Assembly (NCBI RefSeq): GCF_905171775.1
Contig: NC_053492.1
Coordinates: 62,953,355-63,017,354, forward strand
Length of the DNA stretch: 64,000 nucleotides
From: Rana temporaria
Lineage: Eukaryota > Chordata > Amphibia > Anura > Ranidae
Reading direction: 5' to 3'
Every line of letters begins with the position of its first letter. Position 1 is the first letter of the stretch. This document shows, in pieces, positions 44,786 through 56,600 of this stretch. The notes beneath the pieces are model-generated. The model did no database searches and was not told the DNA's origin. It saw only the letters and a list, made by a program, of their open reading frames with translations. The translations under genes were made by a program, and so were the position numbers.

Positions 44786-45042
44786 GGCCCGAGAAACTCG
44801 ACGGGCAAAACACATCGTTTTGCTCGTCGAGTTCCTTGTGAAGCCGCCGAGGACCTCGGCGAGCCAAGTTTCCCCATTGACTAACGAGGAAATAGAGAAC
44901 ATGTTCTCTATTTGGCTCGACGAGTTCCTCGTCGGTTTCCTCGGCCAAAAGTGTACACACGACCGGTTTCCTCGGCAGAATACGGCTCCCATCGAGTTTC
45001 TGGCTGAATTCTGCCGAGAAACTCGGTCGTGTGTACGGGGCC
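44786..45042. mobile_element. Family C MITE (C7), TSD TGA
   Basis: GGCCCGAGAAACTCGACG at the left, GGTCGTGTGTACGGGGCC at the right, TGA on both sides (44783-44785 and 45043-45045). Close relative of C1 in reverse orientation. Confidence 0.75.
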
Positions 45043-45198
45043 TGACTGTTTATACTGACTGATTATCACAAAAAATGCTTGAATCAGCTGTAGCATTTCC
45101 AAATACCAGGCCATCTGTAGTTTCCTTGAAGTTCAACAAAGCCATAACTTTGTTTAAGTTTTCAATAGAATTAGGAGAGTTTAAAAACCCTATCAGTT

Positions 45199-45209
45199 TT
45201 TTATTGCTA

Positions 45210-45282
<73 letters not shown>

Positions 45283-45875
45283 GTATCGATTACAATTTAC
45301 TGTATTTCCTGTCACTGAAATTGTGAAAAACATAACATTTGCATAACCCCGTTACCTGCTCTCCTAATGGCCACCAAGACAAGAAGAGTGGAAAAAATCT
45401 CCACAGCAAAGACACAGACAGCAATACAAAAATTAGAGAGTTCCTAAACCTTCTCTATCCAAATCTAAAATATATATATATAATTTTTTGGATTAGATCT
45501 TAACTTCAGTCCTTTCAAAGCATGGGATAAAATATAGGGGATTAATCTGACACACCAAAACATGCTTGTTTAACATGTATAAAAATATACACATTTAACA
45601 AGTCAAATCTCCTGCTCTTGAAACTTTAAAGGATCAAGACAGTTGCAAACCAGGGAAATTCCTATTTATGCCCATGTTTCCACCAAACAGACTCATTATG
45701 AAAATGAGGTAATAGAAAATTGAATTGAATACATTTTTGTTACAAAAGTATAAAAATCTTGCACCTTGATGTTTCAAAAATACCCCTTCGTACAACTTTG
45801 GCCAGCACAAGCAGTTGATTTTTGCCTACGATCCCTGCAATTGTCCAAATACTTTAAGTAATGACCACTGTTTTC
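45199..45875 (-). other. Probable PTCHD1 3' UTR start
   Basis: Sequence downstream of the PTCHD1 stop. It is AT-rich and non-coding. A candidate AATAAA on the minus strand lies at 45199-45204, about 670 nt after the stop, beside a long TA dinucleotide run. The true 3' end cannot be decided from sequence alone; mammalian PTCHD1 has a long 3' UTR, so the transcript may run further. Confidence 0.35.
45208..45282. repeat. (TA)n microsatellite
   Basis: An uninterrupted TA dinucleotide run of roughly 75 bp, within or just beyond the PTCHD1 3' UTR. It is likely to vary in length between individuals. Confidence 0.95.
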
Positions 45876-47509
45876 TCAAATAGAAGTCACGTGATCTGCA
45901 TTTTCCTGAATTTCAATGCACTCAATCTCTTCTCTCTCTTTCCGTTTGGCTCTTCTCTTTTTCTTGTGGCGTTTTTTAGAAGGAGGGAAGAAGGTTAAGA
46001 AAACAGGCAAAATGACGAAGCAGTGCAGTATCGTGCAACTGCCAGTCAGCAGCAAGCATTTGAACAGTGTGGAGGTCAAGTTTGAAGGCACAAACAGAAG
46101 GGGTACCAGCCCAACAAGAAACGATATGACATTCTGGGTAATAGCTGTGCCATGCTCCTTGAGTGAATCTTGTATGCATAGAGTTCTTGTGTGCTCAGTG
46201 GCTAAGACAAATGTATAAAGCAGAGGGGAACAGTGATCTATGGCAAAGTTCAAAGCGTAAGTAAGGCACATGATGGATACGCAATCCATATCAACATTCC
46301 ATAATGTCATTAAACCCAATACCCCCAATTCAATAGAAGTGACAGTAATTATCAGCCAGAAGTTTCCCAAAGGTTGAATGACTAAGAAGAAGGTTAAAAT
46401 TAACACCAGCAAGATGCTAAATCCAGAAATAGCGACTGGCATTGTCACTGCCAAGCCATAATGATCCATAAAAACAAATGTGGGGTTGAAGACAATAAAC
46501 TTGATGCTTTGTATCAACGAGAGTGGCCTCAGCTTTTCAAGGAGCTCAACCACTTCCCGTTGTGTGTTTTCACTAGTCCTAGCTACCAGATACATCCGGG
46601 ATGCAATGATATTCAATTCATCGCCTGACCTAGAAATAATTATGTCATTTCTGAAGTGCTGAAATTCTGGTTTCTTTAAGAACACATTTTGGAGAACGTT
46701 GATAAACTCAGTTTTGTTTGATGCCGAAATATTGCCAACCTTTAAAAAGTGGTAGAATTGCTCCATCCAAGATTCCGTATTGAATCCATGAGTTATGGTT
46801 TTCAAGTCTTCTTGAACAGTTGCATTCCAGTATTCAAGAGGTTCATAGATATAGAATCCAATCACAGGGCTATAGTTGCTAAAGTACTTTTGTTGTATAA
46901 AAGCATAAGAAACACTGGGAGAGTCACTTGCTAGAAGGTTTATAATGTTTGATCCACCACTAATTTGGAGGCAGCCCATGAATGAGAATGATGCATAGAT
47001 GAGGTATAATATGACCACAAAGGGTTTGACATATGTATTTGTGATCCACTCATTATAGTGATCTTTTATAAAATGGTAAATGAAATGGTTCTCATAAGGG
47101 TCTGGCTCATGGTGGGTCGAATGCTGATGCCCATCGCTCATCATTGTTTGAAACCATATTGGTTGTCTGTCCAAATACTCCTCGGAAGGAATTTTACAAC
47201 AGAAGATACTGTGATATCGATTTTGCTCCAGTTGGCCAGCAAAGACTAGGCACGAGCCATAGAAGGAGAAAACATAGAAATAGTTTAGGACAATAGTAAT
47301 GCACATGTTCTGGCAAAATATCTTTACTGCCTCAATGTTTGTAAAAGGACTAGCGCCCATTCCAAAAGTGATGATGTACAGAGAACTGGTCATTGTATAC
47401 GACACCATTACATCTGAGTAGGCATCTGCTACCCTGTCTTTGAAAGGCAAACTTTCTCTAGTTCTCCTCCATCCAGAAAGAAGCTCAAAAACTCCTTTTG
47501 TTCCATGAC
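45876..47509 (-). CDS. PTCHD1: PTCHD1 terminal coding exon (partial gene)
   Basis: Patched-domain multipass membrane protein of the RND/SSD superfamily, linked in mammals to neurodevelopment and found at plasma membrane and dendrites (family knowledge). The minus strand reads about 543 residues from an acceptor (pyrimidine tract then TTTCAG, AG at 47510-47511) to a TGA at 45876-45878. The first two bases complete a Gly codon, so the intron is phase 1. Visible in order: GHGTKGVFELL; membrane segments around VMVSYTMTSSLYIITF and TIVLNYFYVFSFYG; YVKPFVVILYLIYASF; a large loop with N-glycosylation sequons (NYS, NAT, NIS, NKT, NLT); a second membrane cluster from SILLVLILTFFLVI to FVILPVFLTFF; a basic tail; and C-terminal HVTSI, which fits a class I PDZ ligand. 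As I recall, human PTCHD1 is about 888 residues with a comparable large last exon. PTCHD4 is the nearest alternative, but the tail EIECIEIQEN favours PTCHD1. Upstream exons are not seen in the window. Confidence 0.93.
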
Positions 47510-47535
47510 CTGAAAGACAAAGCAAAAGAAAAGTT
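47510..47535 (-). promoter_or_regulatory. Splice acceptor of PTCHD1 last exon
   Basis: On the minus strand a T-rich tract ends in TTTGTCTTTCAG and is followed directly by coding sequence. The exon begins at 47509 in phase 1. The upstream in-frame ATG-like start at 47525 is intronic and is not the translation start. Confidence 0.85.
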
Positions 47536-47794
47536 TTTATAATCTAGGACATATTTCACTTCACTTAAACGTAGCAGTGTTTTTTTATGTTAAAATTTGG
47601 TCAGTTCACCCAAACAGGACATAATAGTTTTTAGTCAATGTAGACTGCTTCATTTACTCACCAGTTTCTTACAAATCTCAGAATTTAAACAAAAATACCT
47701 GGTTTGCCTAAATTGTGTATCATTGGTCAAGGGGAGGTCTCCTTCCTTTTTGGTTTCTATGTATTTTACATAATATAGAATGCAGTATGATATA
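47526..47794 (-). other. PTCHD1 intron sequence
   Basis: Non-coding, between the PTCHD1 acceptor and the first Tc1 copy. Confidence 0.6.
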
Positions 47795-48612
47795 CAGTAT
47801 CTCACAAAAGTGAGTACACCCCTCACATTTTTGTAAATATTTTATTCTATCTTTTCATGTGACAACACTAAAGAAATGACACTTTGCTACAATGTAAAGT
47901 AGTGAGTGTACAGCTTGTATAACAGTGTAAATTTGCTGTCCCCTCAAAATAACTCAACACACAGCCATAAATGTCTAAGCCAATGGCAACAAAAGTGAGT
48001 ACACCCCTAAGTGAAAATGTCCAAATTGGGTCCAAAATGACAATATTTTGTGTGGCCACCATTAATTTTCAGCACTGCCTTAACCCTCGTGGGCATGATG
48101 TTCACCAGAGCTTTACAGGTTGCCACTGGAGTCCTCTTCCACTCCTCCATGACAACATCACGGAGCTGGTGGATATTAGAGACCTTGTGCTCCTCCACCT
48201 GCCATCTGAGGATGCTCCACAGATGCTCAATAGGGTTTAGGTCTGGAGACATGCTTGGCCAGCTTCTTTAGCAAGGCAGTGGTTATCTTGAAGGTGTGTT
48301 TGGGGACGTTATCATGTTGGAATACGGCCCTGCGGCCCAGTCTCCTAAGGGAGGGGATCATGCCCAGGTTTAGTATGTCACACTACATGTTGACATTCAT
48401 GGTTCCCTCAATAAACTGTAACTCCACAGTGCCGGCAGCACTCATGCAGCCCCATACCATGACACTCCCACCACCATGCTTTACTGTAAGCAAGACACAC
48501 TTGTCTTTGTACTCCTCACCTGGTTTCTGCCCCACACGCTTGATACCATCTGGACCAAATAAGATAATCTTGGTCTCATAAGACCACAGGACATGGTTCC
48601 AGTAATTCATGT
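47795..48612 (-). pseudogene. Tc1-like transposon, 5' truncated, broken transposase
   Basis: Left terminus CAGTATCTCACAAAAGTGAG after TA. The minus strand encodes, in two frames, GWNHVLWSYETKI-type sequence (seen as WNHVLWSYETKIILFGPD), KHGGGSVMVWGCMSAAGT, then SPDLNPIEHLWSILRWQV and WKRTPVATCKALVNIMPTR. These are the DDE-domain signatures of Tc1 transposases. The N-terminal DNA-binding half and right TIR are missing; a frameshift separates the two frames. It lies within a PTCHD1 intron. Confidence 0.88.
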
Positions 48613-48895
48613 CCCCCTACCCGGAAATGCAAATCATATATATCTATGTGATTCTACACAGCCGAGCCACCCTGTGGCAGTAAAGCTACAGAAGGTGGTT
48701 GGCAAGTGGTTAAACAGCAGTTTTTTTTCTTTGTAAATGTCAGTTTTGGTGTAGTAGGTTATATATATGTACAGATGCAGCACTTTACAGACAGGTTCCA
48801 GCCATCCCCCAGGCATGTCATTGAAAGGAATTCTATACTTATAATATTTCACTTTAATCAGTAATAAAATGTTGCCAAATTGATTTTTAAACAGG
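48613..48895. other. Unassigned, possible family A end
   Basis: GGCAAGTGGTTAA at about 48700-48712 resembles the right end of family A elements, but no core or left end was seen. Confidence 0.25.
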
Positions 48896-49250
48896 TGTAG
48901 CACCCTCCTAACGTAGGTGCTAGGAAGTGTATATAGTTTTTGGCTTTTTTGCTTAACGGAGAAGTAGACAGGCAAATTTAGGTGCTGTCTGCTTAACAGA
49001 GAGCAGTAATTGATTGATTGGTAGGTCTGCTCAGTGTGCATTGGTGCGGCTCATGCTGTCTTAATGTGTCATACTGATCCAATAGCAAGGAGGCATATTG
49101 GACAGTGGGAGGAAACCTAGCAGGTGAAATCATGGATGCAGATACAGCCCTGGCCAATTAGAAGGGGATGTGCCCCATTGCATGCTGGGTGACTGTATCT
49201 ATATTGGAGGAGCACATGGGCTTGTGGTTCCAGTTACAGCCCACCTTTAA

Positions 49251-50124
49251 CCCCCCTAGCGGGTGGTTTTTCCATGCTAGGATCGGTATCCCCGAGTCAC
49301 GCTCGGGGTAGATGTGGAGAGCGTGCAGTGGCGCGGCTTACCTGCTCGCAGCATCCACAGACAAAGTTACTTACCTTGTCCCTGGATCCTGCGATGCATC
49401 CCCGCTGTGTGAGCGAGCGGGACCTCGCTCGATTCACAGTGTCCCCGTGTGCCATCGATCTCCGTTCCCTGCGACGTTACGACGCACGGTGGCGAAGAAC
49501 GGTGCCAAATTCAAAAAAGTAAACAAACACATTACATACAGTATACTGTAATCTTATAGAGTACAGTACTGTATGTAAAAAATACACACCCCCCTTGTCC
49601 CTAGTGGTCTGCCCAGTGCCCTACATGTTCTTTTATATAATAAAAACAGTTCTTTCTGACTGCAAACTGTAGATTGTCCATAGCAACCAAAAGCGTCTCT
49701 TTATGTCAAAAATGGTTTTAGAGCAGCTAGAAAACAGCGATAATAAATTATAATCACTTGCAGAATTGTGCGATAGTGATTTGTGCGGAAATTCGTCATA
49801 AAAAAATAAAAGTAATGACAGCGACAATTATGCAACTGAGCAAATTCCATTGATTTTGAGTTGATTACATTATTAAATAATTTTTATTATAAATATATTA
49901 TTATGTGTTATAATTATTTATAATTATTTATTATATTATAATTTATAATTTAGTTTTTAAAAAAAAATCATACCCGGGATGCCTACAAGACTCTTGTTTG
50001 GTCAGATTTAAATGAGTTATTCCTAAGAATTGCAGGCCTACAGTATAAAACGCCAAATTTCCTTGCAAAATAATTGTACCGCTTTTGGTACGTAATTCCA
50101 GACAGAATCATACCGCCAGGGAGG
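49251..50124. mobile_element. TTAA-flanked element (CCCCCCTAGCGG / CCGCCAGGGAGG ends)
   Basis: TTAA at 49247-49250 and 50125-50128. The right end inverted is CCTCCCTGGCGGTATGATT; the left is CCCCCCTAGCGGGTGG. Contains an AT-rich right third with ACCGCTTTTGGTACG. Non-coding. Confidence 0.7.
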
Positions 50125-50468
50125 TTAAGGAGAGAGGTTGAGGTGGGGAGCAGGTGGCTGCCTCTTCCCAGGAAAGGCTACCATGCAGCCTCAGGTACCA
50201 GACCCGAGGGCCTAAAGCCTGAAAGCTACAACCCAGAGTTCCTGTGTACGCTGACTGAGGGAGGACGTCTAGGGATCTGGTCTTGGTATAGAGTGTCGCT
50301 TGGAAGTTGGAAGGAGGCTACCAGCTGTCCCTGGACATTTTGTGAGTACAGACCCCTGAAGGGATCCCTGAGACTGAGTCTGTTGCTGAAATCCCCATCT
50401 GGTCCTCAAAGTCAGCAAACTGGGTGTGTGAGCTAAAGGGGACACTGGCTGGTGTCTTGAAGACTTAA

Positions 50469-50800
50469 AGGGGTTGTAAAGGTTCGTTTTTTATTTTCTA
50501 AATTGTGCATTGTTGGTTCACTTACCTTTTCCTTCGATTTCCCTTCTAAATGTTTTTTTTTCTTTGTCTGAATTTCTCACTCCCTGTTCCTCCTCAGTAA
50601 GCTGTTCTGGCTGACTAACCCCCAGCCAGAACGGCTCTGATGATGGGGTCAAGCTTACTGAGGAGGAACAGGAAGTGAGAAATTCAGACAAAGAAAAAAG
50701 ACATTTAGAAGGGAAATGGAAGGAAAAGGTAAGTGAACCAACAATGCACTAGCTTAAAGGAACCTATTTAGAAAATAAAAAACGAACCTTTACAACCCCG
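50469..50800. mobile_element. T2/Kolobok-like MITE (T2d), complete and palindromic
   Basis: TTAA at 50465-50468 and 50801-50804. AGGGGTTGTAAAGGTTCG and its inverse at the ends. Nearly the whole element is one hairpin around GGCTGACTAACCCCCAGCC. Complete sister of T2b. Confidence 0.82.
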
Positions 50801-51000
50801 TTAAGTCCACTGAGTCTCTTCTGCTTCTTCTCCAAATAAAACATAAAAAACAAATCCCCTAGACTTTTCATTGGAGGCAAAGAGCGGAAGAGTGCGTGCA
50901 CCTGGCTGTGTGAGAATACGTGTTACTGGCTGCAGGATAATCAGTGGGAGACCCAGGTACCAATACCTAAGCAGTTCCTGCCGGAGCAGTGCTACACAGT

Positions 51001-51774
51001 TTTCTTTTCTTTTTTTGTTTTGTTTTGCTTGGGTAAATATTCCCCAGGGCAGTGCCCAGCCCTTAGAAAAGGCCCATTACTGTTTCTTACATTTGTCTCT
51101 CATTGACTTCACTGGGGTTCAGATTCAGTCCTGAACTTCAGTAATGTTAGTTGAACCTGCATTAAATCAAAATCAGGTATTTTTGGTTCATCCCTGCTCT
51201 CCGTTGGTCTCATAATGTCCAGATTTGAGGTGTGCGATCTAAAATTTGGATTTACCTCGGTGCACTCCTCATTGCCAACTATGCACATTGGGATTTAAGC
51301 TACTGGTATATCCATTTGCCTACCTTAGGCATGTTACAAACACATCAATAAAATCTCCTCCACAAGGTGTCTCCTGTACGTCCTTTCTCCTGCAGTTTCT
51401 TATCTCCCATGCTCCCTCCCCGTGCACAGCCCTGTGAGACCTGGTGTCTGTAGAAAGATAACATCTCAAACCTAAGACTGGGAGCCATTCAGAAGTCTTC
51501 CTCATGATACATCACTGTGACAGCCAATTGCAATGATCATTCAGTGTAAACATTAACATAAGTAACATACTAGCTATCTTATCTCCGTTCCTGACAGACA
51601 GTGATCTATGATGAGAGAGCTGCAGCTAACATGAGAATGTTTATTGGGTGCATAGGGAACCAATATTAGTTAACCAGGACATGCCCTTATTTTACTACTT
51701 AGCCCATTCATTTCAGTAGATCACCCTGTATAAGCTCTATTTAACAGTTTCATCTCTTGTTACATGTCTCTATT
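51001..51774. other. No recognisable gene
   Basis: Short frames only; nothing recognised. Confidence 0.4.
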
Positions 51775-51775
51775 T

Positions 51776-52056
51776 TAACCTCTTGCCAACTTCCCCATTT
51801 TTTTAATGGATATGTTTTATAGCAGAAAGTAAAAAAAATATTGTTTTTTCAAAATTGACAGGCTCTTTTTGTTTATAGTGCAAAAAAAGAAAAACTGCAG
51901 AGGTGATCAAATACCACCAAAAGACAGCTCTATTTGTGGGGGGGGGGGAAGGACATACATTTTATTTGTGTACATTATTGCACGACCACACACTTGTCAG
52001 TTAAATTAACTCAGTGCAGTATCGTAAAAAATGGCCTGGTCATGAAGGGGGTAAAA
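51776..52056 (+). mobile_element. Family A deletion derivative (A7)
   Basis: TTAACCTCTTGCC start, AT block, conserved core (GTGATCAAATACCACCAAAA at about 51903) with a G run, then ATGGCCTGGTCATGAAGGGG. Only about 280 bp, lacking the GC-rich third. Confidence 0.6.
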
Positions 52057-52057
52057 C

Positions 52058-52134
52058 TTCCCAGTAGATGGATGGAACACTTCACATGTAATGCCGGTAT
52101 TTACATGTGAAGTGTTCCATCCATCTACTGGGAA
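52058..52134. repeat. Perfect 34-bp-arm hairpin
   Basis: Arm 52058-52091 (TTCCCAGTAGATGGATGG...) is exactly mirrored by 52101-52134, with a 9-base loop TGCCGGTAT. The length and loop resemble a small-RNA precursor or a young fold-back, but I see no flanking features to decide. Confidence 0.92.
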
Positions 52135-52450
52135 ACACACCTATGAACTATTCATATTGTTAATCACACCTGGTTGGCGTTTCCATTTTCCAATTTGGAA
52201 ACATATGTATGGACTTTCAACAGCATTACATCCATGCTGTATGAATCTCATTTTCACATATTTCTTGTTTGATTTCATTTTCAATTTTTTATGTGATGTG
52301 AATTTGGCAGCATCTTCACGGATCTAATAAGTATTAGCGCTGCACTTTTTTCCCATGTAAAACAATACATTACTGATCAAACTTGGAAAAATAAATAAAA
52401 AATTCCCCTTAAAATGCAAATACATAAAAAAATATCGAATTGCTTTGTGT
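52135..52450. other. No recognisable gene
   Basis: AT-rich; nothing recognised. Confidence 0.4.
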
Positions 52451-52454
52451 GGTA

Positions 52455-53643
52455 AAAAACTAACACTGTGCATCACCCTGAACACACCATCCCCACCGTG
52501 AAACATGGAGGTGGCAGCATCATGTTGTTGGGATTCTTTTCTTCAGCAGGGACAGTGAAGCTGGTCAGAGTTGATGGGAAGATGGATGGAGCCAAATACA
52601 GGGAAATCTTAGAAAAAAGTCTGCAAAGACTTGAGACTGGGGCAGAGGTTCACCTTCCAGGAAGACAACGACCCTAAACATACAGCCAGAGCTACAATGG
52701 AATGGTTTAGGTCAAAGCATATTCATGTGTTAGAATGGCCCAGTCAAAGTCCAGACCTAAATCCAATTGAGATTCTGTGGCAAGACTTGAAAATTGCTCT
52801 TCACAGATGCTTCATCCAATCTGACAGAGCTTGAGCTATTTTGCAAAGAAGAATGGGCAAAATTTCACTCTCTAGATCAGTGGTTCTCAACTTGGGGGTT
52901 AAATGATGATTTGCCAGGGGTCACCAAATCCTGGGCTGTTCCTGAAGCCCGCACTGTTCTCCTAGGAAGGGAGATAAGAGAGGAAGGAACAAAGAAAAAG
53001 GGAGAGAAAAGAAAAAAAAGAGAGCAAGAAAGACAGTTAAAGGGGGGGATGGGGGAAAAAAAACAAGGAATTAGGGTATAGAGACATGAAAGGGAAGAAA
53101 GGAGAACAAAGAGAAAGAGTGGTACATCCTAAAATGTACCCTAAGGGGTTTTAATACTGTACAAGTGGAAGGCACTCAGGGAGCGCTAAATGTCCATGGG
53201 TTAGGGGCACAAATTACTTGTCTTGCCTTGGGTGCTTTCAACCCACGCTATGAAAATAATTTTACTGTTAGGGGTCCCCACAACTTGGGAAATGTTATCA
53301 AGGGGTCGCGGCACTAGAAGGTTGAAAACCACTGCTCTAGATCTACAAAGCTGGTGGAGACATCTCCATAAAGACTTGCAGCTGTAATTGCAGTGAAAGG
53401 TGGTCTACAAAGTATTGATTCAGGGGGGCTGAATACAAATGCACATCACACTTTTCACATACCGGTATTTATTTGTAAAAAAAAATGGAAAACCATTTAT
53501 CATTTTATTCCACTTCACAATTATGTGCCACTTTGTGTTGGTCTATCACATACAATCCCAATAAAATACATTTAAGTTTTTGGTTGTAACATGACAAAAT
53601 GTGGAAAATGTCAAAGGGTATGCATACTTTTTCAAGGCACTGT
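52455..53643 (+). pseudogene. Tc1-like transposon 3' half, transposase broken by a hAT insertion
   Basis: The plus strand reads HHPEHTIPTVKHGGGSIMLL, FSSAGTVKLVRVDGKMDGAK, then after a frameshift FTFQEDNDPKHTARATMEWF and SPDLNPIEILWQDLK, classic Tc1 DDE blocks. The frame runs to NLTELELFCKEEWAKFHSL and is then cut by the hAT element at 52878-53334. Beyond it the 3' region resumes and ends with TTTTTCAAGGCACTG before TA (53642-53643). The N-terminal half is absent. A different Tc1 subfamily from the copy at 47795. Confidence 0.9.
52878..53334. mobile_element. hAT element with perfect 8-bp TSD
   Basis: TIR CAGTGGTTCTCAAC and GTTGAAAACCACTG. CTCTAGAT at 52870-52877 and 53335-53342. The 457-bp non-autonomous body has a purine-rich AAGAAAGG tract at about 52960-53130. 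The TIR resembles Charlie-type hAT ends (family knowledge). Confidence 0.92.
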
Positions 53644-56600
53644 AGCAATCCATTAAGATATTTTATATCACCTAATATAATCCATAAATGTTTAACAAGG
53701 AAATATTTTATAGAAAGAATTCTAGGCAAAATTAAACTTGAATCTGCTTAAAATGAGCAGGCAAGCTACCCACCATGCTTGGACTTCAATATGCACCCTC
53801 GGTCGAAGGGGAATCGAGTCAAACACCATAAATAATTGATGAGGATGAGATACTGTAATAGAATCAGATTCACGCGGAATCTATGCAAACTTCAGAAGAT
53901 TTTATTCTCTGAGAGCTGACAACGTGTCATTCATTTCCAGAACTTTGCCAAAGGAATCAATCAATCAGGCTGATAGCGACCTGAATAAACCCTGATAAAC
54001 TTTGTCTAGCCTTACACAAAGAAACATTTTTATTGGTAAAAAAAAACAGAAAAGTGTGTTCATTAGAAAGTGCTCATTAATTTTAATTAAGTCAATTATG
54101 TTAACAGTCTGCCAAAACGAAATGATTTTTTTTCCTTGCAAACCTGTCCACTCAAGCTTCTCTGGTTGTAACAGACAAGCAATAATTAACAACTGTGTGC
54201 AATGAAAGCCTTTTTGTTAGCCATAATTAGGTAGTACAGGGCAGGGTTGAATAAATCCTGGTTGCTATGGTGACTGGAAAAGGTACGTTAGTGGCTAAGA
54301 CAAGCAGCTCTGAGGTCTCTCCACTTAAACCTCTCAATTAGGTTGGCGATCCATTGCACTTCCCAGAAACTGGGACCTGGCTTCCTGAACATGTCAAGTG
54401 ACTTTCTGGGACCAGGCTTCCTCTACGTGTCATGTGACTTTCCTGCCCCTACAGCAATGCACACAGTGTGTGAGGTCACCTGTCTAATCCAAAGCAGATT
54501 GTAGGGGAATTAGGACAGCCGCTGCAAGGATTAAGATTAAAAGAGAAGCATGGGCTGGGAAAAAAACAAACATGCTGCAGCATCAGTGTGATGCTGCAGC
54601 TGTCCCACGTTGGCTCTAAGACTATGAATTGAGCAATTACATGACTGTTGATCACTCAGTTCTCAGTGTTCTGGGACAGCAGTGACTGTCAGTCACTTCT
54701 CTCTGCTCTGCTCCAACAGCACTCACTGGAGCACTGGGCTGGAGAACAGGCTGACAGAGCTGGCCTCGGCTCGCCACATGCTGAAGGTAAGATCCAATTG
54801 TCGATCAGGCAACTGGATGGATCCCAACAAAAATGTCGGTATCTTTCCAGAACCTGCAGGAGCTATGAGATGTCAGCTGACAGTAGACTTTATCCCACAG
54901 ACAGATGAATCTGGGTCACAGGAGAGCACAAGTGTAAATCCAGAAGAGACACATGAGCAAAAAAAGCTTTGGTCATACTTCTCTTTTAAAATATTTCAAC
55001 AGTCAGAACCTTTTTTTTATTTTAGTTAGAGTAAGGAATGGTTGAAACCACTGTCGGGTGGTTCAGACACAACAGGAAGTGGGAGAAAATCTCTCCAAAT
55101 TGAAGAAAATCCCCTCATAGTTGCTATCAGGAAGGTGTTCCTATTGGATGATTTCCCTTTCATTTCTTTTCAAAATATTGGACTTTCCATTGCTTATAGT
55201 CCTAGAAACAATGGTCACCAAGACAGTGAGAGAGAATCACCTCAGTGGGGATACAGGAGTTCTAACCCTTCCCAACTCTTTACAAAAAAATATAAGGTGG
55301 GTGGGGGGGGCATATATTTATATATAGCTGCATGCATATAAAGTAATACAAATCAGTTCATACAGGAAATACAATATACTATAACTAATAGATTCATATC
55401 TAGACACACTTATACTTAATGGGTGCTTATTCTACCAAAAAAAACTATATAAAAAACAAGAAAGTAAATAAAAAGTGGTAGACATTTCAGCCCTCTGCTG
55501 TGTCTGAATTTTAATAAATCAAACGATTTCCTTTTGGTAATAGATGATGTGTTGATCGATTTAAAAAAAAAAATCATTCTAAATTTATGTAATATTTACT
55601 TAATGCATACATTGAAACAATGGAAAGGGATAAGTAGGATTTAAAAATAAAAAGTAAGGTACAGGGATAAGTAACCCCACATTTTGAAAACTGACACAGG
55701 AGATATGCTCCACCATGTGACTAGCCATCATACCCTGGCGATGATACAGTATATCCCAATTGGACAGTTATTACATATCCGTCCAAATGGTCCAGAAAAA
55801 TAGGCATTGGAAAAAGAGTTACAAGCATTAAAGGCTACATTTTGAAAGTTGGATATAGTCAGAGTGGTGAATAAGGATGAGTAGATCAACAAAGATACTT
55901 TGTGCCGGCACTGACCTATCAGAATTGCTCTGATCCATCCTAGAAGCCCACCAGAAAAAAGGGGGAGAACAGAGTGTATTTCAAGTCCCCAGACCTTTTA
56001 TTTTTTGCATCAGCTGCACAGCCACTGACAATTCCTCACCCATGGAGTACAGCAGGGATCAGGGAAGGTGAGGAGGCTATAGATTGTTAATTCACTTTTT
56101 CATTTTTTCTTTTCGTTAAGGTTTGGAGGAACTTTAGATGACACATGCAAGATTTTTACCCCCTATTCTTGATAAAAAAATAACATTTGATATAATAATT
56201 TTTGCTCAAATTGAGACAACTTTGGGATAGGAGAATACTCAGATCTCTACCACATTTACTTGCCATGTCCTGTTTTCATATAGAGATATAAAGTATGCCT
56301 GCCAAGGTGATAGTGGTGAATGAGGGTGTTAAAAGGCTTACATATATGGATGCTGTGGGGATAGGGCCATGTGTCTGACTGCCATTGTTTGTATGGGGAG
56401 AGGGTTCTTGTCATTTGAGTGTGAAAAAATACCAGCTTGAGCTACAGAGCTCTGTAAACTACAGGCTAACGTGAACAGAAATCATATGAATCAGGTGGCC
56501 AAAAAATATTAATATGCAAAACAAAACACAAATTTTCCCTGTTTTATTTTTTAGTCCTGAAAAACAATAAAGAAAGAAGATATGTACCGTACACAACCAC

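Larger units (their letters stand above)
48896..50996 (+). mobile_element. Probable solo LTR with two TTAA-type insertions
   Basis: Begins TGTAGCACCCTCC and ends GAGCAGTGCTACA (TG...CA, with short inverted TGTAGC/GCTACA). Flanks CAGG/CAGT match at 3 of 4. An AATAAA lies at about 50835. Removing the inserts at 49251-50124 and 50469-50800 leaves about 890 bp, a normal LTR size. Superfamily (Gypsy or ERV) cannot be told without internal genes. Confidence 0.5.

Noticed and set aside
45075..45326. 83-residue frame containing (IY)n
   Set aside because: Produced by the TA dinucleotide run.
47510..47525. Translation start for PTCHD1 at 47525
   Set aside because: The first residues MLCLS derive from the intron's pyrimidine tract and AG; the exon begins at 47509 and the protein starts in earlier exons.
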